DNA of 64,000 bases from Cordylochernes scorpioides (Eukaryota > Arthropoda > Arachnida > Pseudoscorpiones > Chernetidae), in NCBI GenBank assembly GCA_030710605.1, contig CP092875.1, forward strand, positions 64,853,462 through 64,917,461, written 5' to 3'. The translations under genes and the position numbers were made by a program. Position 1 is the first letter of the stretch. Every line of letters begins with the position of its first letter. The notes beneath the pieces were generated by a model that searched no databases, was not told the DNA's origin, and saw only the letters and a program-made list of their open reading frames with translations. This document shows positions 1-9,486 of this stretch, in pieces.

Positions 1-851
1 GAATTTATTGAATAAAATTTTTGAAAGTTATTCAAAATTAATAAAAATTAACAATATGTATCTTTTAATTGGGAATAAGCCAATTTTTTCAAGCAACAAC
101 ACTCTTCTACTGGCTTAACAATGTCAAATTTATATATACAATCATATGTACACATGCACATAATGTGCTGGCCTGCATAACGATATCAAATCTTTAAAAT
201 CCTTTTAAAATATTCAATTATCCCAATCAGGAAATGCTCTTTTTCCTTTGTATCCAATGATCCCAGTTCAATTTGATCCTTTAGAAATATTTCAATAACT
301 CTAATGTCAAATAAATAGATGCTTGAAAGAGAGTTTGAAATAACTTTTTAATTGTGCATATACATTTTTAAATTGAAAGTTCTAACAAAATGGAATAATT
401 TTGTTCATCTTTAACAATTCAGAGAGAGCAATTGTGCTACATGTTTTAATTTGCATTTACCTATTTTTTAGAGAGCAATTGTGGTGACAGATAGTTTAGA
501 AAACCAAGAGAGAGGTGGGATATACTAAAATAAGACATTCTGCTATAAATAATTAAAACATTACTTAGTAATTACAGTTACAATTTCTGAGTTTTCATCA
601 GAAAAGTAGAGGAACAATCCAAGATCTATTAGAGAGATGTAGAAATCTGGTGAAGAGAAGTTAGAAATCGGAGAAAAATAACTAAGGATGAGTCGCATTC
701 TGGGAGATTTATGGATAGAAGACAACTCTCAGACTGCCTGAGCTACTTCCAGGTTGGGGGAACATGGGTCATCATTCTGAAACACAGGAAGGGGAAATTT
801 TAATTTATAAAGTTTTACATCATTTTTTAAAAGAAGATTTTAAAATCAATA
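1..851. other. AT-rich intergenic sequence, no gene seen
   Basis: No open frame, RNA gene or recognisable repeat was found in this stretch. It ends at the TA target site of the MITE that starts at 852. Confidence 0.5.
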
Positions 852-1043
852 CAGTAGAACCTCCATGAGAGGACACTCACGCTAGAGGACACCTCTCTAT
901 AGGGACAGTTTTTATTAGCAAAATTATTACTATATAATTAACTAATAATTTTACTATTTAGCAACTCTCCAGTAAGAGGACACCTCTCCCTAAAGGACAA
1001 TTTTGTTCTGCAACTAGTTGTCCTTGACAGTGAGGTTCTACTG
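852..1043. mobile_element. Tigger/pogo-like MITE, 192 bp
   Basis: Terminal inverted repeats begin CAGTAGAACCTCCATGAGAG and end GAGGTTCTACTG, flanked by TA on both sides (850-851 and 1044-1045). The interior repeats 'agaggacacctctct' in both orientations. It has no coding capacity. The ends resemble Tigger/pogo termini, so it is probably mobilised by such a transposase. Other copies in this window are at 1936, 5122, 6073 and 8451. Confidence 0.8.
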
Positions 1044-1076
1044 TAATATACAAAAACATGAATTTCTACAATTATT

Positions 1077-1397
1077 TTTTTATTCTTATTTTATTTTTTT
1101 GCTTATCCCTAGTACATGTGGTACAGGCCATAATAATCATGGTGGGTAGTTAGCGACTGCTTTTACTGTAAGTGCACCACATGTCTACACATGTGAAAAG
1201 CAGTTCGACTTTGCACTTACAAATGTGCCAGAGCCCCATTTGGTTACTTGCACTCGCTGGTGGGGTTGGACTTTTGCAAGAATCGGGGGCCATTGGAGCA
1301 TTTTTTTTTTTAACAGAAAAAAGTGTCCAATGCAGGAATTGAACCCGGGTCGTAATGGTCGAAAACCAAACGGTTTAACCAGCCTTCCACCGACCCC
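1077..1397 (-). mobile_element. tRNA-derived SINE, family A
   Basis: Read on the minus strand, the head at 1397 looks like a tRNA: an A-box-like GGTGGAAGGCTGG, then a B box within GGGTTCAATTCC. An unrelated body follows, ending in GGGATAAGC plus an A-rich tail. It is flanked by an 11-bp target duplication, ctacaattatt, at 1066-1076 and 1398-1408. These are the marks of LINE-mobilised retroposition. A second full copy is at 4306-4622 and a truncated one at 63873-63948. Confidence 0.85.
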
Positions 1398-1689
1398 CTA
1401 CAATTATTGCTAGGAAGATTAAGGATTGGGAGTGGATGGCTATTTTATTGCTTATTTCTACAATATTTGAATATTTATTTATGGTGATTGATGGAACTAT
1501 GTGGACAGATAATTTTATAATTGAATACATTTTATTTAGTGTGTGCACATTAATATTAAATGGGGAGGATTATCAATAAATGGCATTACTAGCAATTTTT
1601 TTCATAAGCCATTTTGTTGCTACCTTTAATATAGCAATGATAAAAAAATAAACTTACCATTTCAGTTCAAGCACATTCATAATTACAAA

Positions 1690-1826
1690 CGATAAGGCAC
1701 AATTTGGATTATTGATTAGAAACACAAGATGTGATGTTTCTGTAAAAGCACTGTTACTGAAACATAACACACTATTTATTTATTTGGATTTGGGCTTATT
1801 ACCTTGTGTTTCTAATAGCAATATGT
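1690..1826. mobile_element. Foldback family A, partial copy
   Basis: Starts with gataaggcacaatttgga and ends with ttattaccttgtgtttctaa, the two halves of foldback family A (best copy at 6541-6775). The middle is rearranged and the hammerhead-like core is not preserved. No clear target duplication was found. Confidence 0.6.
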
Positions 1827-1935
1827 ATTATATTTTTCTGGTCATCAAAAACCTACGCCTACAAACTGATGCCACACAAGCATACATAAGAAGACATCTT
1901 TTAAATTCATTTTGCCAGGCCTTTTGTTTTTATTA

Positions 1936-2201
1936 CAGTATAACCCCTATGAAAGGACACTCTCACTAGAGGACACTTCTCTACAAAGGACAGTTTTCAT
2001 TGCCAAAATTACCATTTTTGCTGATAAGGCACAATTTGGATTATAGATTATAAACACAAGGTAATAAGACCAATTTTGGTTTGGTCTTATTACCTTATAT
2101 TTACCATTTTTGCTATTTATCAACTCTCCGGGAAGAAGACACCTCTTCCTAAAGGACATTTTTCCTTGCAACTAGCTATACTTTACAGAGAGGTTTTACT
2201 G
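1936..2201. mobile_element. Tigger-like MITE split by a foldback insertion
   Basis: Same family as the element at 852. The left end reads CAGTATAACCCC and the right end AGGTTTTACTG, with TA on both sides. It is interrupted at 2023-2100 by a short foldback element, with the target sequence duplicated around the insert. The MITE is therefore older than the foldback insertion. Confidence 0.75.
2023..2100. mobile_element. Foldback family A, minimal copy in MITE
   Basis: A 78-bp insert beginning gataaggcacaatttgg and folding on itself through ggtaataagaccaa and ttggtcttattacc. The host sequence ttaccatttttgct is present on both sides (2009-2022 and 2101-2114), which gives a 14-bp target duplication. 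One end carries an extra tail of about 29 bp that the other lacks. Confidence 0.75.
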
Positions 2202-2289
2202 TATATGGAAATAGGTCTATTTAAGAGCATTTAACTCCAAAGCTAGCCTTTTCATATGCAAAAGAAAAATATACTTTTGAAGCATGTGT

Positions 2290-2785
2290 ACCTATTTGTA
2301 CCTCCCAGTACAACTCTGGTAGAGGGCGGACAACATGTGATGGCTAACACAAAAGGCGACTGAATGAAAGCCGGGATAAGTTTTCAATTTCAATCTTGTA
2401 ATGAAGAGTGACACTCTCTTGTCCTTGGGGGGAGAAATTGCCTCAAAAGGCAGAAATGCCAAATTTATTCAGCCAACGACATAGACAGAAAAAGACACTG
2501 GCAAACAACTAGGGTATCAAGAGGGACAAGCTCCGGTTCTGTCCTCCCAAGAGAACAACAGTTTTTGATTTCCATGGTCCATTCCATGGTCATTAACGGA
2601 CAATGACTTTCCAGAATGGTTGCAAGGTTTTCCCCACTATGTACTAAGTGTAATTCTCAACCTGCAACCCCAAAACACATTATTGACTGGATTGACTCAT
2701 CTATTGATGAGCTCTACTTATCCCCAGCAGACACCATCAAAATTCTCAAGCTATACCAGCTAGATAACATAATATGATTGAGTTA
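2290..2785 (+). pseudogene. Possible decayed LINE 3' coding end
   Basis: On the plus strand around 2650-2770 a short frame reads like the cysteine/histidine-containing end of many arthropod LINE reverse transcriptases: 'QPATPKHIIDWIDSSIDELY' followed by 'ILKLYQLDNII'. No longer frame survives and upstream sequence is full of stops. The assignment rests on pattern recognition alone. Alternatively it is an unrelated repeat. Confidence 0.3.
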
Positions 2786-3159
2786 AGATAAGAAAGAAGA
2801 CTCCTGGATCAAGCACTGCTGAGAAGACTATATGGTTAAAATTTCAGATAAAATTAGAGAATATTTATCCATATAGTCACCAAAAGTCAAACTCGACTTG
2901 ATGGATGATAACAACTTAAAGAGATATTGGCTACATTCCTCTCTAAGTAGACCTTGTTTGATTGTATCATCCAGAGCAGTGTTTCTTATCTCCTCTATGT
3001 ATATTTGGTTAGTCAAGTTGAAGCAACAATGTTGCTCTGTTAGAATATATCAGCTTAATCTGGCTACCTGAGAGTTAAACCCCAATCAGCACAAATATAA
3101 ACACAAGACAATTCAGATACTTAAAATTCATATAAAGGCCATGTTTCCAATATTATAAG

Positions 3160-3480
3160 GTGTATTTTTGTGACAACATTATCACAAGGGCAATGTTTGA
3201 TAATGCTGGTCATACAGATGACTGCTTCAAAAATATTTTTTACAAATTTATTGATATAGTGAATAGAAAGCAAAGGCCGTGGTCTTGAAGAAAATTGACA
3301 TGGACCCAAAGCAGCAGCTTTACACACCCAAGATAGAGGACAATGTGACTGCTGTGATAGAGATACATGGAGACATCTGAGGCTATTCATTAGACATGAC
3401 AACAACAAATTTCAACCACAACACCATTCATAAAATCAAAATAGAAGAACAGAGTGGAGCTGTCAGATTAGTAACCTTCT
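3160..3480 (+). other. Unassigned coding-like stretch, opposite RPAP3
   Basis: Two short frames on the plus strand look protein-like rather than random: about 3166-3287, containing 'MFDNAGHTDDCFKNIFYKF', and about 3289-3379, containing 'MDPKQQLYTPKIEDNVTAV'. They lie one frame apart, so a small indel may separate them. I do not recognise the family. It may be a decayed transposon protein or an unknown gene fragment in the RPAP3 3' region. Confidence 0.25.
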
Positions 3481-3584
3481 CCAAATGTTGGAAGAATCCA
3501 TCACTTCTAGGTCGGCCCACCCTTTTAGATAACAAGATGGTGAAAAGATGACTGAGTACATTCATCAAAGAGATGACCACCCAC

Positions 3585-3658
3585 CAGATCTGTCTCCAAC
3601 CAGGATCCTCAGGGGGAAAGTCCTCCACAGTTTTGACCTCCACTTTGCTCAGGACAGT
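3585..3658 (-). CDS. RPAP3: RPAP3-like gene, putative exon 6
   Basis: Follows exon 5 after a 54-nt intron (donor GTGAGT at 3712, acceptor ...CTGTGCAG ending at 3659). The exon reads TVLSKVEVKTVEDFPPEDPG then WRQI, and would end at a GTGGGT donor at 3584. It carries no domain I recognise and corresponds to the variable linker after the TPR block. Acceptor quality, matching phase and the short-intron size shared with intron 3 support it. The next exons, expected to encode the RPAP3 C-terminal domain, were not found. Confidence 0.5.
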
Positions 3659-3712
3659 CTGCACAGCAGGACAATACTGCAGCCACAGTGGTGCAGGCAG
3701 CCTTCAACTCAC

Positions 3713-3920
3713 ATCTTCCTTGAGAGCCTTCAGGATTTTCTTTCTCAAACCTTGCGCAGCACTGTTGGAGGGTTCAGTCTGGAGAACTTGATCAATGTCG
3801 CGCAGAGCTTCACAGAGATCACCTTGCTGGAGCCGCACAGATGCTCTACGGAAGCGGGCTTTCACATAAGAGGGGTCAAGTTGGAGGGCAGCATCCAGGT
3901 CCTCTAGAGCCGAGGCCAAC
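3713..3920 (-). CDS. RPAP3: RPAP3-like gene, exon 5 (TPR repeats)
   Basis: Encodes the second half of a tetratricopeptide-repeat block: LASALEDLDAALQLDPSYVK, then ARFRRASVRLQQGDLCEALR and DIDQVLQTEPSN. This matches the TPR2-TPR3 helices of RPAP3/SPAG1-type co-chaperones, which bind the C-terminal peptide of HSP90 or HSP70. The acceptor GTGATGCAG ends at 3921 and the donor GTGAGT starts at 3712. The single leading G completes the codon split with exon 4. Its GC content and codon use are clearly higher than the surrounding AT-rich repeats. In the R2TP complex the protein helps assemble RNA polymerase II in the cytoplasm. Confidence 0.85.
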
Positions 3921-4305
3921 CTGCATCACCCAGGGAATGAAACCTTTGTCTCAATGAAGACAACATGAGCTTTTCAGCTTCTTTATTTAAACACTTGTTG
4001 CTGTTAGTGTCCTTCAATTCAACATTTAGTGACTATATGGGGACAAATATTCTCCAATGTGATCTGCTAGTGACTCATCTAGTGACCTTCCTTTCTTGAG
4101 ATGAGATGTCTAATAATGTATATCAGGACTAAGATTTCTATATGGGTGGGGAGAGAGATTCATAAATAATGAAACAAAATAGGAAAAATTCAAGGAATAT
4201 ATATTAGCACAACCCTTGAGTAAGGAAGCTACAAGACAGAATAGTGTTGTTTTTAATAGTATTATGCAGTTTCTAGAATGAATTGATGATTCTGTTAACA
4301 AAATC

Positions 4306-4622
4306 TTTTTCTTTTTTTTTTGCTTATCCCTAGTACACGTGGTACAGGCCATGATAATCATGGTGGGTAGAGTAGGCGACTACTTTTACTATAAGTGCAC
4401 AATGTGTCTACACATGTGAAAAACATTTTGACTTTGCACTTATAAAATGTGCCAGAGCCTAGTTTGGTTACTTGCACTCGATGGTTGGGTTTGACTTTTT
4501 CAAGAAACGGGGGCCATTGGAGCATTTTTTTGTTTATCAGAACAAAAGTGCCCAATACGGGATTCGATCCAGGGTTGTAGCGGTCGAAAACCAACAGTTT
4601 AGACCATCCTTCCACCGACCCC
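4306..4622 (-). mobile_element. tRNA-derived SINE, family A, in RPAP3 intron 4
   Basis: Close copy of the SINE at 1077-1397: the minus-strand tRNA-like head is at 4622, and the body ends in GGGATAAGC and an A-rich tail. Flanked by a short caaaatc duplication (4299-4305 and 4623-4629). It lies inside the intron between RPAP3 exons 4 and 5, in the same orientation as the gene. Confidence 0.8.
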
Positions 4623-4718
4623 CAAAATCATTCATAGTTAACTTATATACCTTATATACTTATTACCCATTTTTAATCCAACAGAGGGGAGTGTAATTTA
4701 AAGCTGACAAAGTCCCAC

Positions 4719-4846
4719 CTCTCCAGTTTGATGAGGCCCAGTGCACGGTTGGCCAGGAGTGTGGGATCAGAGGGAAACCTGAGCAATCCTGAGCTGTAGG
4801 CTTCCACAGCCTCCACGTACTTGCAGGCCTTGAAGAGTGCGTTGCC
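4719..4846 (-). CDS. RPAP3: RPAP3-like gene, exon 4 (first TPR)
   Basis: Reads GNALFKACKYVEAVEAYSSG, then LLRFPSDPTLLANRALGLIK and LERL across the junction. This is the opening TPR (GN.L.K...Y.EA...Y...L and NRA) of RPAP3/SPAG1-like proteins. The acceptor CATGCACAG ends at 4847. The donor GTGGGA follows 4719, so the exon is 128 bp and leaves phase 2, which exon 5 completes with one base. The upstream intron (4847-4899) is only 53 nt with a weak GTTTGG donor. Because 53 is not a multiple of three, it must be removed for the frame to hold. Confidence 0.85.
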
Positions 4847-4899
4847 CTGTGCATGGTTTGTTTATAGATGACAAATGACATGTCGTGGAGCATCCAAAC

Positions 4900-4995
4900 C
4901 TTTTCCTTCAAGTCCTGTTTATCCTCTTCATTGTCGCTCTCCTCTGTGTCCTCTTCTTCTTCTGTCTCATGGTCCACTTCCTCCAGGGCTTTGTC
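4900..4995 (-). CDS. RPAP3: RPAP3-like gene, exon 3 (acidic linker)
   Basis: Encodes 32 codons: DKALEEVDHETEEEEDTEES followed by DNEEDKQDLKEK. An acidic stretch just before the first TPR, starting with the conserved DKAL motif, is typical of RPAP3. The acceptor GACCCATAG ends at 4996. It joins exon 2 in phase 0 to give WDKFDV-DKALEE, a junction known from RPAP3 homologues. Confidence 0.85.
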
Positions 4996-5121
4996 CTATG
5001 GGTCACAGATGTCACACTTTAATGGGGCTCAAGTCTTATTGTTCAACTCTTAGTATAATTAAACCCCACTAAAGCAAACCTAGGGTATAACAAACCCCCC
5101 CCTTATAACAAACCTGAAATA

Positions 5122-5300
5122 CAGTAGAACCTCCCTGTAAAGGACACCTAATTTCAGAGCCAAAGTGTCCTTTAGGGAGAGGTGTCCTCTTAGCAGAGAG
5201 TTGCTAAATAGTAAAAATGGTAATTTTGCAAATGAAAACTGTCTTTTATAGGGAGAGAGGTATACTTTAGCACGAGTGTCCTCTCATAGAGGTTCTACTG
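5122..5300. mobile_element. Tigger-like MITE, 179 bp
   Basis: Same family as the element at 852, here in the opposite internal orientation. The ends are CAGTAGAACCTCCCTG and AGAGGTTCTACTG with flanking TA. It lies in RPAP3 intron 2. A fragment with 'cttataacaaacc' (5043-5118) resembling a Tigger end lies directly beside it. Confidence 0.8.
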
Positions 5301-5302
5301 TA

Positions 5303-5972
5303 CTAGAGTTCCTTGAAAGCCGCAGAGAGAAGGATTGGTGCATTGGAATGGTCTGGAATTTTAAAAGATTGAAGTGGTGTATAAAGAATTGTTTGGAACA
5401 AGGTGATATGGTATCCCATGATAACCAACCTCCATATTAGAAATGAAACTACATGATATCTTCATACTTCATTTATTTATAATCCCCCCATAAGTCTCTA
5501 TGATGGGTAAAAGAGCTGCTGTTGTTGGTTACCTATCCAGGGGATATTACATGGAGGTGACAGTCAGACAATTAGTTTTTATTTGTTTAGTAATGTCATT
5601 TATTATTCTATATTATATTTAAAATGAACACACCTCAAAATGTTTGTTACACTTGCACATTATTACAATAATATATATGAAAAATTGCACAATTTGGAGA
5701 TTGAATATTAAAAGATTGATTTATTTAAAGATATATATTTATTTATTAAATTATATGTGGTTAGCTCTCAGGTCAAGTACACTCACACAATCCACAAGTC
5801 TTAAAATAACATTTAAGGCAACTGTTGAGGGCCACTCTACCTGAAAGCTATAGCAGTGTAGAATTTAATAAAGAAACATATAGCTTTAAATAATGGTGAA
5901 TTGTTAATTTTTCAATCTTGAGCCCACTTAATATACTAAGATTGGGATTGATTTTGATTGTTGTAAGGATAT
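5303..5972. other. RPAP3 intron 2, no feature seen
   Basis: AT-rich intronic sequence without a convincing frame, RNA gene or repeat structure. Confidence 0.4.
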
Positions 5973-5974
5973 AC

Positions 5975-6050
5975 AGTAAAACCTCTCTATAACAAACCCT
6001 AAACTTTTGGTTCACTATAGCCATGATTCGTTATAGCCATAATTCACTGT
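5975..6050. mobile_element. Tigger terminal fragment or tiny MITE
   Basis: Starts CAGTAAAACCTCTCTATAAC, the classic Tigger end, contains 'gttatagcc', and ends TTCACTGTA after only 76 bp. It is probably an extreme internal deletion derivative. Confidence 0.55.
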
Positions 6051-6072
6051 ATTATAATATAAAAAAGGGAAG

Positions 6073-6252
6073 CACCGTAGAACCTCCATGAGAGGATACC
6101 CATGCTAGAGGACACCTCTCTATAAAGGACAGTTTTCATTTGCAAAATGATCATTTTTACTATTTAGTAACTCTCCAGTAAGAGGACACCTTTCCCTAAA
6201 GGACACTTTGGCTCTGTAATTAGGTGTCCTTTACAGGGAGGTAGTTCTATTG
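6073..6252. mobile_element. Tigger-like MITE, about 180 bp
   Basis: Member of the 852 family: left end CCGTAGAACCTCCATGAGAG, interior 'ctctctataaaggacag', right end GGGAGGTAGTTCTATTG. The terminal bases have drifted. Confidence 0.7.
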
Positions 6253-6342
6253 TTTGTGTAAAGAACAATCTCCTGAAGATCTCAACTCGCCGTATCTTGT
6301 CCTAACAACAACAAAGTTGTGAAAGGGGAGCAGTGTACTCAC

Positions 6343-6456
6343 CACATCAAACTTGTCCCACCTGCTGTAATCTGTGGATGCAGCTGTTGTCACTTTGGGT
6401 GCCACAGACTTGTCTAGTTTCTTCTTCTTCCTCTTGGGCCGGACTGGGGGGATGGA
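6343..6456 (-). CDS. RPAP3: RPAP3-like gene, exon 2 (basic linker)
   Basis: Encodes 38 codons: SIPPVRPKRKKKKLDKSVAP, then KVTTAASTDYSRWDKFDV. A lysine-rich stretch followed by DYxxWxKxDV is the hallmark of RPAP3 upstream of its acidic linker. The donor GTGAGT starts at 6342, and the acceptor ...GTGTCCAG ending at 6457 is my choice because it gives phase 0. A second acceptor, a few codons downstream at CCCCCAG, is possible. Intron 1 (6457-10024, about 3.6 kb) is filled with foldback elements, MITEs and SINE B. Confidence 0.8.
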
Positions 6457-6540
6457 CTGGACACAGCTCCATGTTCTCGTATCATGTGATTGCTGTACGG
6501 TATAACCTTGTTAATTCAACATTTACAATAATTCAACCAT

Positions 6541-6775
6541 AAACACAAGGTAATAAAACCAAATCCAAATAAATAAATAGTGTGTGACATTTTGGTAACA
6601 GCGTTGTTACCATCTTCAGACAAAAGTACTGAATGAGAAATTTTACCACATTCATTCAATACTTTTGTCTGAAGATGGTAACAACGCTGTTACTGAAACG
6701 TCACACACTATTTATTTGGATTTGGTCTTATTACCTTGTGTTTATAATCTATATTCCAAATTGTGCCTAATCATT
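6541..6775 (+). mobile_element. Foldback family A with hammerhead-like core
   Basis: A 235-bp near-palindrome. The left arm starts aaacacaaggtaataaaacc, and the right arm ends ttattaccttgtgtttataa plus a 30-bp tail present only on the right. A perfect 14-bp target duplication, aataattcaaccat, flanks it (6527-6540 and 6776-6789). The right arm holds a hammerhead-like core at 6669-6702, and the left arm holds its reverse complement. An asymmetric end, a long target duplication and inverted ribozyme copies fit a Penelope-like pseudo-LTR derivative better than a DNA-transposon MITE. Confidence 0.8.
6669..6702 (+). ncRNA. Candidate hammerhead ribozyme core (family A)
   Basis: CTGAAGA (6669-6675), then stem II GGTAAC/GTTACT (6677-6682 with 6689-6694, one G-U pair), then GAAAC (6695-6699) and a GTC triplet ending at 6702. 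The bases ACGT before the cleavage position are self-complementary, as in dimeric minimal hammerheads with a very short stem III. Stem I is only UGU/ACA beside the core. Activity is not shown. The same core is readable but mutated in the copies at 8660 and 41499. Confidence 0.5.
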
Positions 6776-7044
6776 AATAATTCAACCATGTTTTCATATC
6801 CCGACTTCCTGCCTATTAAATAGCAAATGTTAATTTGACCTAACGATAATTCGACATATTTTTATACGTAAAACAAATTTCGACATTTTTAGATAATTCT
6901 TGTTGAAATATAAATTTATTGCAAGACATATAAAGGCATTCAGGGTACAGCGGCTGTAGTTAGTGTATGCCAATCATGCTTAAAAGTGTTACAATTCGTT
7001 GCAAATATAATCGTGCACGATTTCTTCTTCTATTTCTTTCTTAC

Positions 7045-7400
7045 CTCCACACTGGGTGAAGTAGAATGCGTCTGCCTTTGTCATTAAGACTGGGAGCGCT
7101 ACTCAGTGGCAGGCTGACTTAGCGCCAAAAGAAATGGCCGCCTCTGACATGAGGAACAGACACCATGTGCAGCCACTCCTAACATGGAGTACAAACACTG
7201 CTCATCCTGTATCCCTGGATTAGGAGCCCTAACAGGGTACTATCAGCCGGGCCAGCTGAACCCAGGTTTTTTACCGAGCTTGTTACTGCTCCCCCTCCTC
7301 CTTTTTCATCAGGGCTTGAGACCGGCAAGGGCATGATTTGATACTTGACTATTTAGGCCTAACTTAAGCGGCCATTTGGGTATCACAGTGTCTTAAATGG
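7045..7400. other. GC-richer dispersed-repeat-like block, unassigned
   Basis: Distinctly richer in G and C than its surroundings, with no long frame on either strand. It includes 'gctccccctcctcctttttc' and looks like the untranslated part of a dispersed repeat. I cannot name the family. Confidence 0.25.
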
Positions 7401-7814
7401 TAAAATAAATTCTTTATTCTTTCTTTATTTTCTAAATATATTTGTTTTCTTCCCATTTATTCACTTAGATTAAAATAGCATTTGTAATTTTCTCCTTTGT
7501 TCAAAAATGTATGAATGCAATTTTAACCATCACTAAATGTTAATCATGAAACATTCTGAAAAAAAAAAAGTTCCAAAATAACTTTATTAGGTACCACTCA
7601 AAAATATCAACCAAGCTTATTGATGTATATAGTTGTTTATTTGTTTTGCATATTTTTCATTTATAAATTAATCTCATAATTTAGTCTGTGAAAATAAAAA
7701 TATTGGACCGGTGACGAAAACAAAACTAAAAATAGATGGCTTAATGTTATGTAGTTATGATATATAATTGTTTGTGATGATATATAATTAATTGTGATGT
7801 TTATGTAATTTTGA

Positions 7815-7908
7815 TCTTTTAAAATAAAACTACAACCTTTCGCAATAAGTTTCTTTTATTCTTATTTTTAAACTTAATGCGAAAGGTTGTAGTTTTATTT
7901 TAAAATTT
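7815..7908. repeat. Short inverted repeat (foldback)
   Basis: The arm ttttaaaataaaactacaac followed by ctttcgca recurs as its reverse complement at about 7878-7906, separated by a short AT-rich loop. It is probably a small MITE or foldback element. No terminal target duplication was identified. Confidence 0.6.
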
Positions 7909-8104
7909 GTAGCGCAATTTTTTTGTTTACTTCAAATTTTGATCTTAATTGAATAAAATATATAAAGTTTAAATGTGTTTTAAACTTTAATAATAAGCAC
8001 AAAACACACTTATGTTATTTACAATAACTAATACAGCTCGAGGAACATGAACTCATGGAATTCGTGTAATCTTTACACAAGGGGATAAGAAACAACAACA
8101 ATAA

Positions 8105-8212
8105 CTAATATGTACAGCAGGTTCTTCACATATTAAAACAAAGTGTCCAATGCGGGATTCAATCCCGGTTCATGGCTGTTGGGAATCAATGTTTATACCG
8201 TCGGCCACCAAC
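8105..8212 (-). mobile_element. tRNA-like SINE, family B (fragment)
   Basis: Minus strand: TGGTGGCCGACGGTATAAAC is A-box-like, then CCGGGATTGAATCCCG gives a perfect T-arm-like B box, followed by a tail with ATATGTGAAGAACC. A related copy on the plus strand is at 43165-43262. The head differs from SINE family A. Confidence 0.6.
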
Positions 8213-8450
8213 TTTATTCTTTGAAAAAAAAAGTTGAAATGGTATCACACAATTCACATTATTAATTGAAATATATCACAACATTATTTTTATAAAATTA
8301 TCATTTTAATTATATATATCTAGTTAAATGTCAACTTGAAATCAATGTTGTGATGAAATCGTCTAACTTTGATTCAACACTTACTTTAATTCAACAGAAA
8401 ACTCTGATCCTTTGGGGGTGTCAAATTATAGAGGTTAGACTGTAATTAAA

Positions 8451-8962
8451 CAGAACCTCCATTATAAGACACACTCTCGCTAGATGATGCCTCTCTACAA
8501 AAGACAGTTTTCATCACCAAAATGACCATTTTTACTAATTATCAACTCTCCATGGCTACAAGAAAATAAGACCTTATCTGCTATCTTGTTTACACACTTG
8601 ATAACAGTAACTATTTAAAACATGCTGTGGTAAAATTTTTCATCCAGTACTTTTGTCTGAAGATGGTAACAACGCTGAAACGTCACACACTTGTGTTTAT
8701 AATCTATAATCCAAATTGTGCCTTATCAAGACCTAATCCAAAATAAATTAATAGTATGTGACATTTTGGAAACAGCATTGTTACCAAAATGTCACACACT
8801 TTTAATTTATTTGGATTAGGTCTTATTTTCTTGTAGCTATAATGTTGCTATAAGCCAAATTGTGATTTATCATATCAACTCTCCAGTAAGAGGACAGCTC
8901 TCTGTAAAGCTCTAGGTAGCTTGCAACTTGGTGCTGTCCTTTACAGAGAGGTAGTTCTACTG
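8451..8962. mobile_element. Tigger-like MITE interrupted by foldback insert
   Basis: Left part CAGAACCTCCATTATAAG (8451-8551), right part ending GAGGTAGTTCTACTG (8874-8962). A 322-bp foldback element splits it at 8552-8873, with atcaactctcc on both sides. Confidence 0.7.
8552..8873 (+). mobile_element. Foldback family A, longer copy
   Basis: Inserted in the MITE with an 11-12 bp target duplication (8541-8551 and 8874-8884). It carries the block 'tatcttgtttacacacttga', also found in the 9161 copy, and two partial hammerhead regions with stem II deleted. The outer arms end in caagaaaataagacc and ggtcttattttcttg. Confidence 0.7.
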
Positions 8963-9160
8963 TATTAGCATGAATGGTAGGCAATAAAGAAAGACATTGC
9001 TCCTAATAAAAGCCCAGTCTCAACATCTGCAAGCCATGTTTTTAGTTTATTTCTAATAAAAAAACTACCTAACTCAAATTTTATCTTGAAAAATTATAAT
9101 CTACTTGTACAAGGTTATATATGGAAATATTTATATCAAAGTATTGTAAGACTGAAAGGG

Positions 9161-9437
9161 TACAATTTGGATTATAGATTAGAACTATAAGGTAATGCAA
9201 TCAAATCCAAATATGATTAATATTTCAGGTTGTTTCAGAAATCTATTTTTTCTTATCTGTTATCTTGTTTACACACTTGATAACAGTACTATTTAAGAAC
9301 TTCCTGTGATTTTTTCTCTCGTTTATTCTTCTGTCTGATGGTAACAATGCTGTTACCGAAACGTCACACACTATTTATTTGGATTTGGTCTTATTACCTT
9401 GTGTTTATTATATATAATCCAAATTGTGCCTTATCAT
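9161..9437 (+). mobile_element. Foldback family A, decayed copy
   Basis: Starts tacaatttggattatagatt and ends ccaaattgtgccttatc. It contains the same 'tatcttgtttacacacttga' block as the 8552 copy and a damaged core near 9340-9372. Confidence 0.65.
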
Positions 9438-9486
9438 TTCTAATCAATGTGATCCATGATTAGCCAAAATTTGGTTTAAAGATTTA

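Noticed and set aside
3121-3408. Minus-strand frame as the RPAP3 C-terminal exon
   Set aside because: The peptide does not resemble the RPAP3 C-terminal domain and the opposite strand looks more coding-like.
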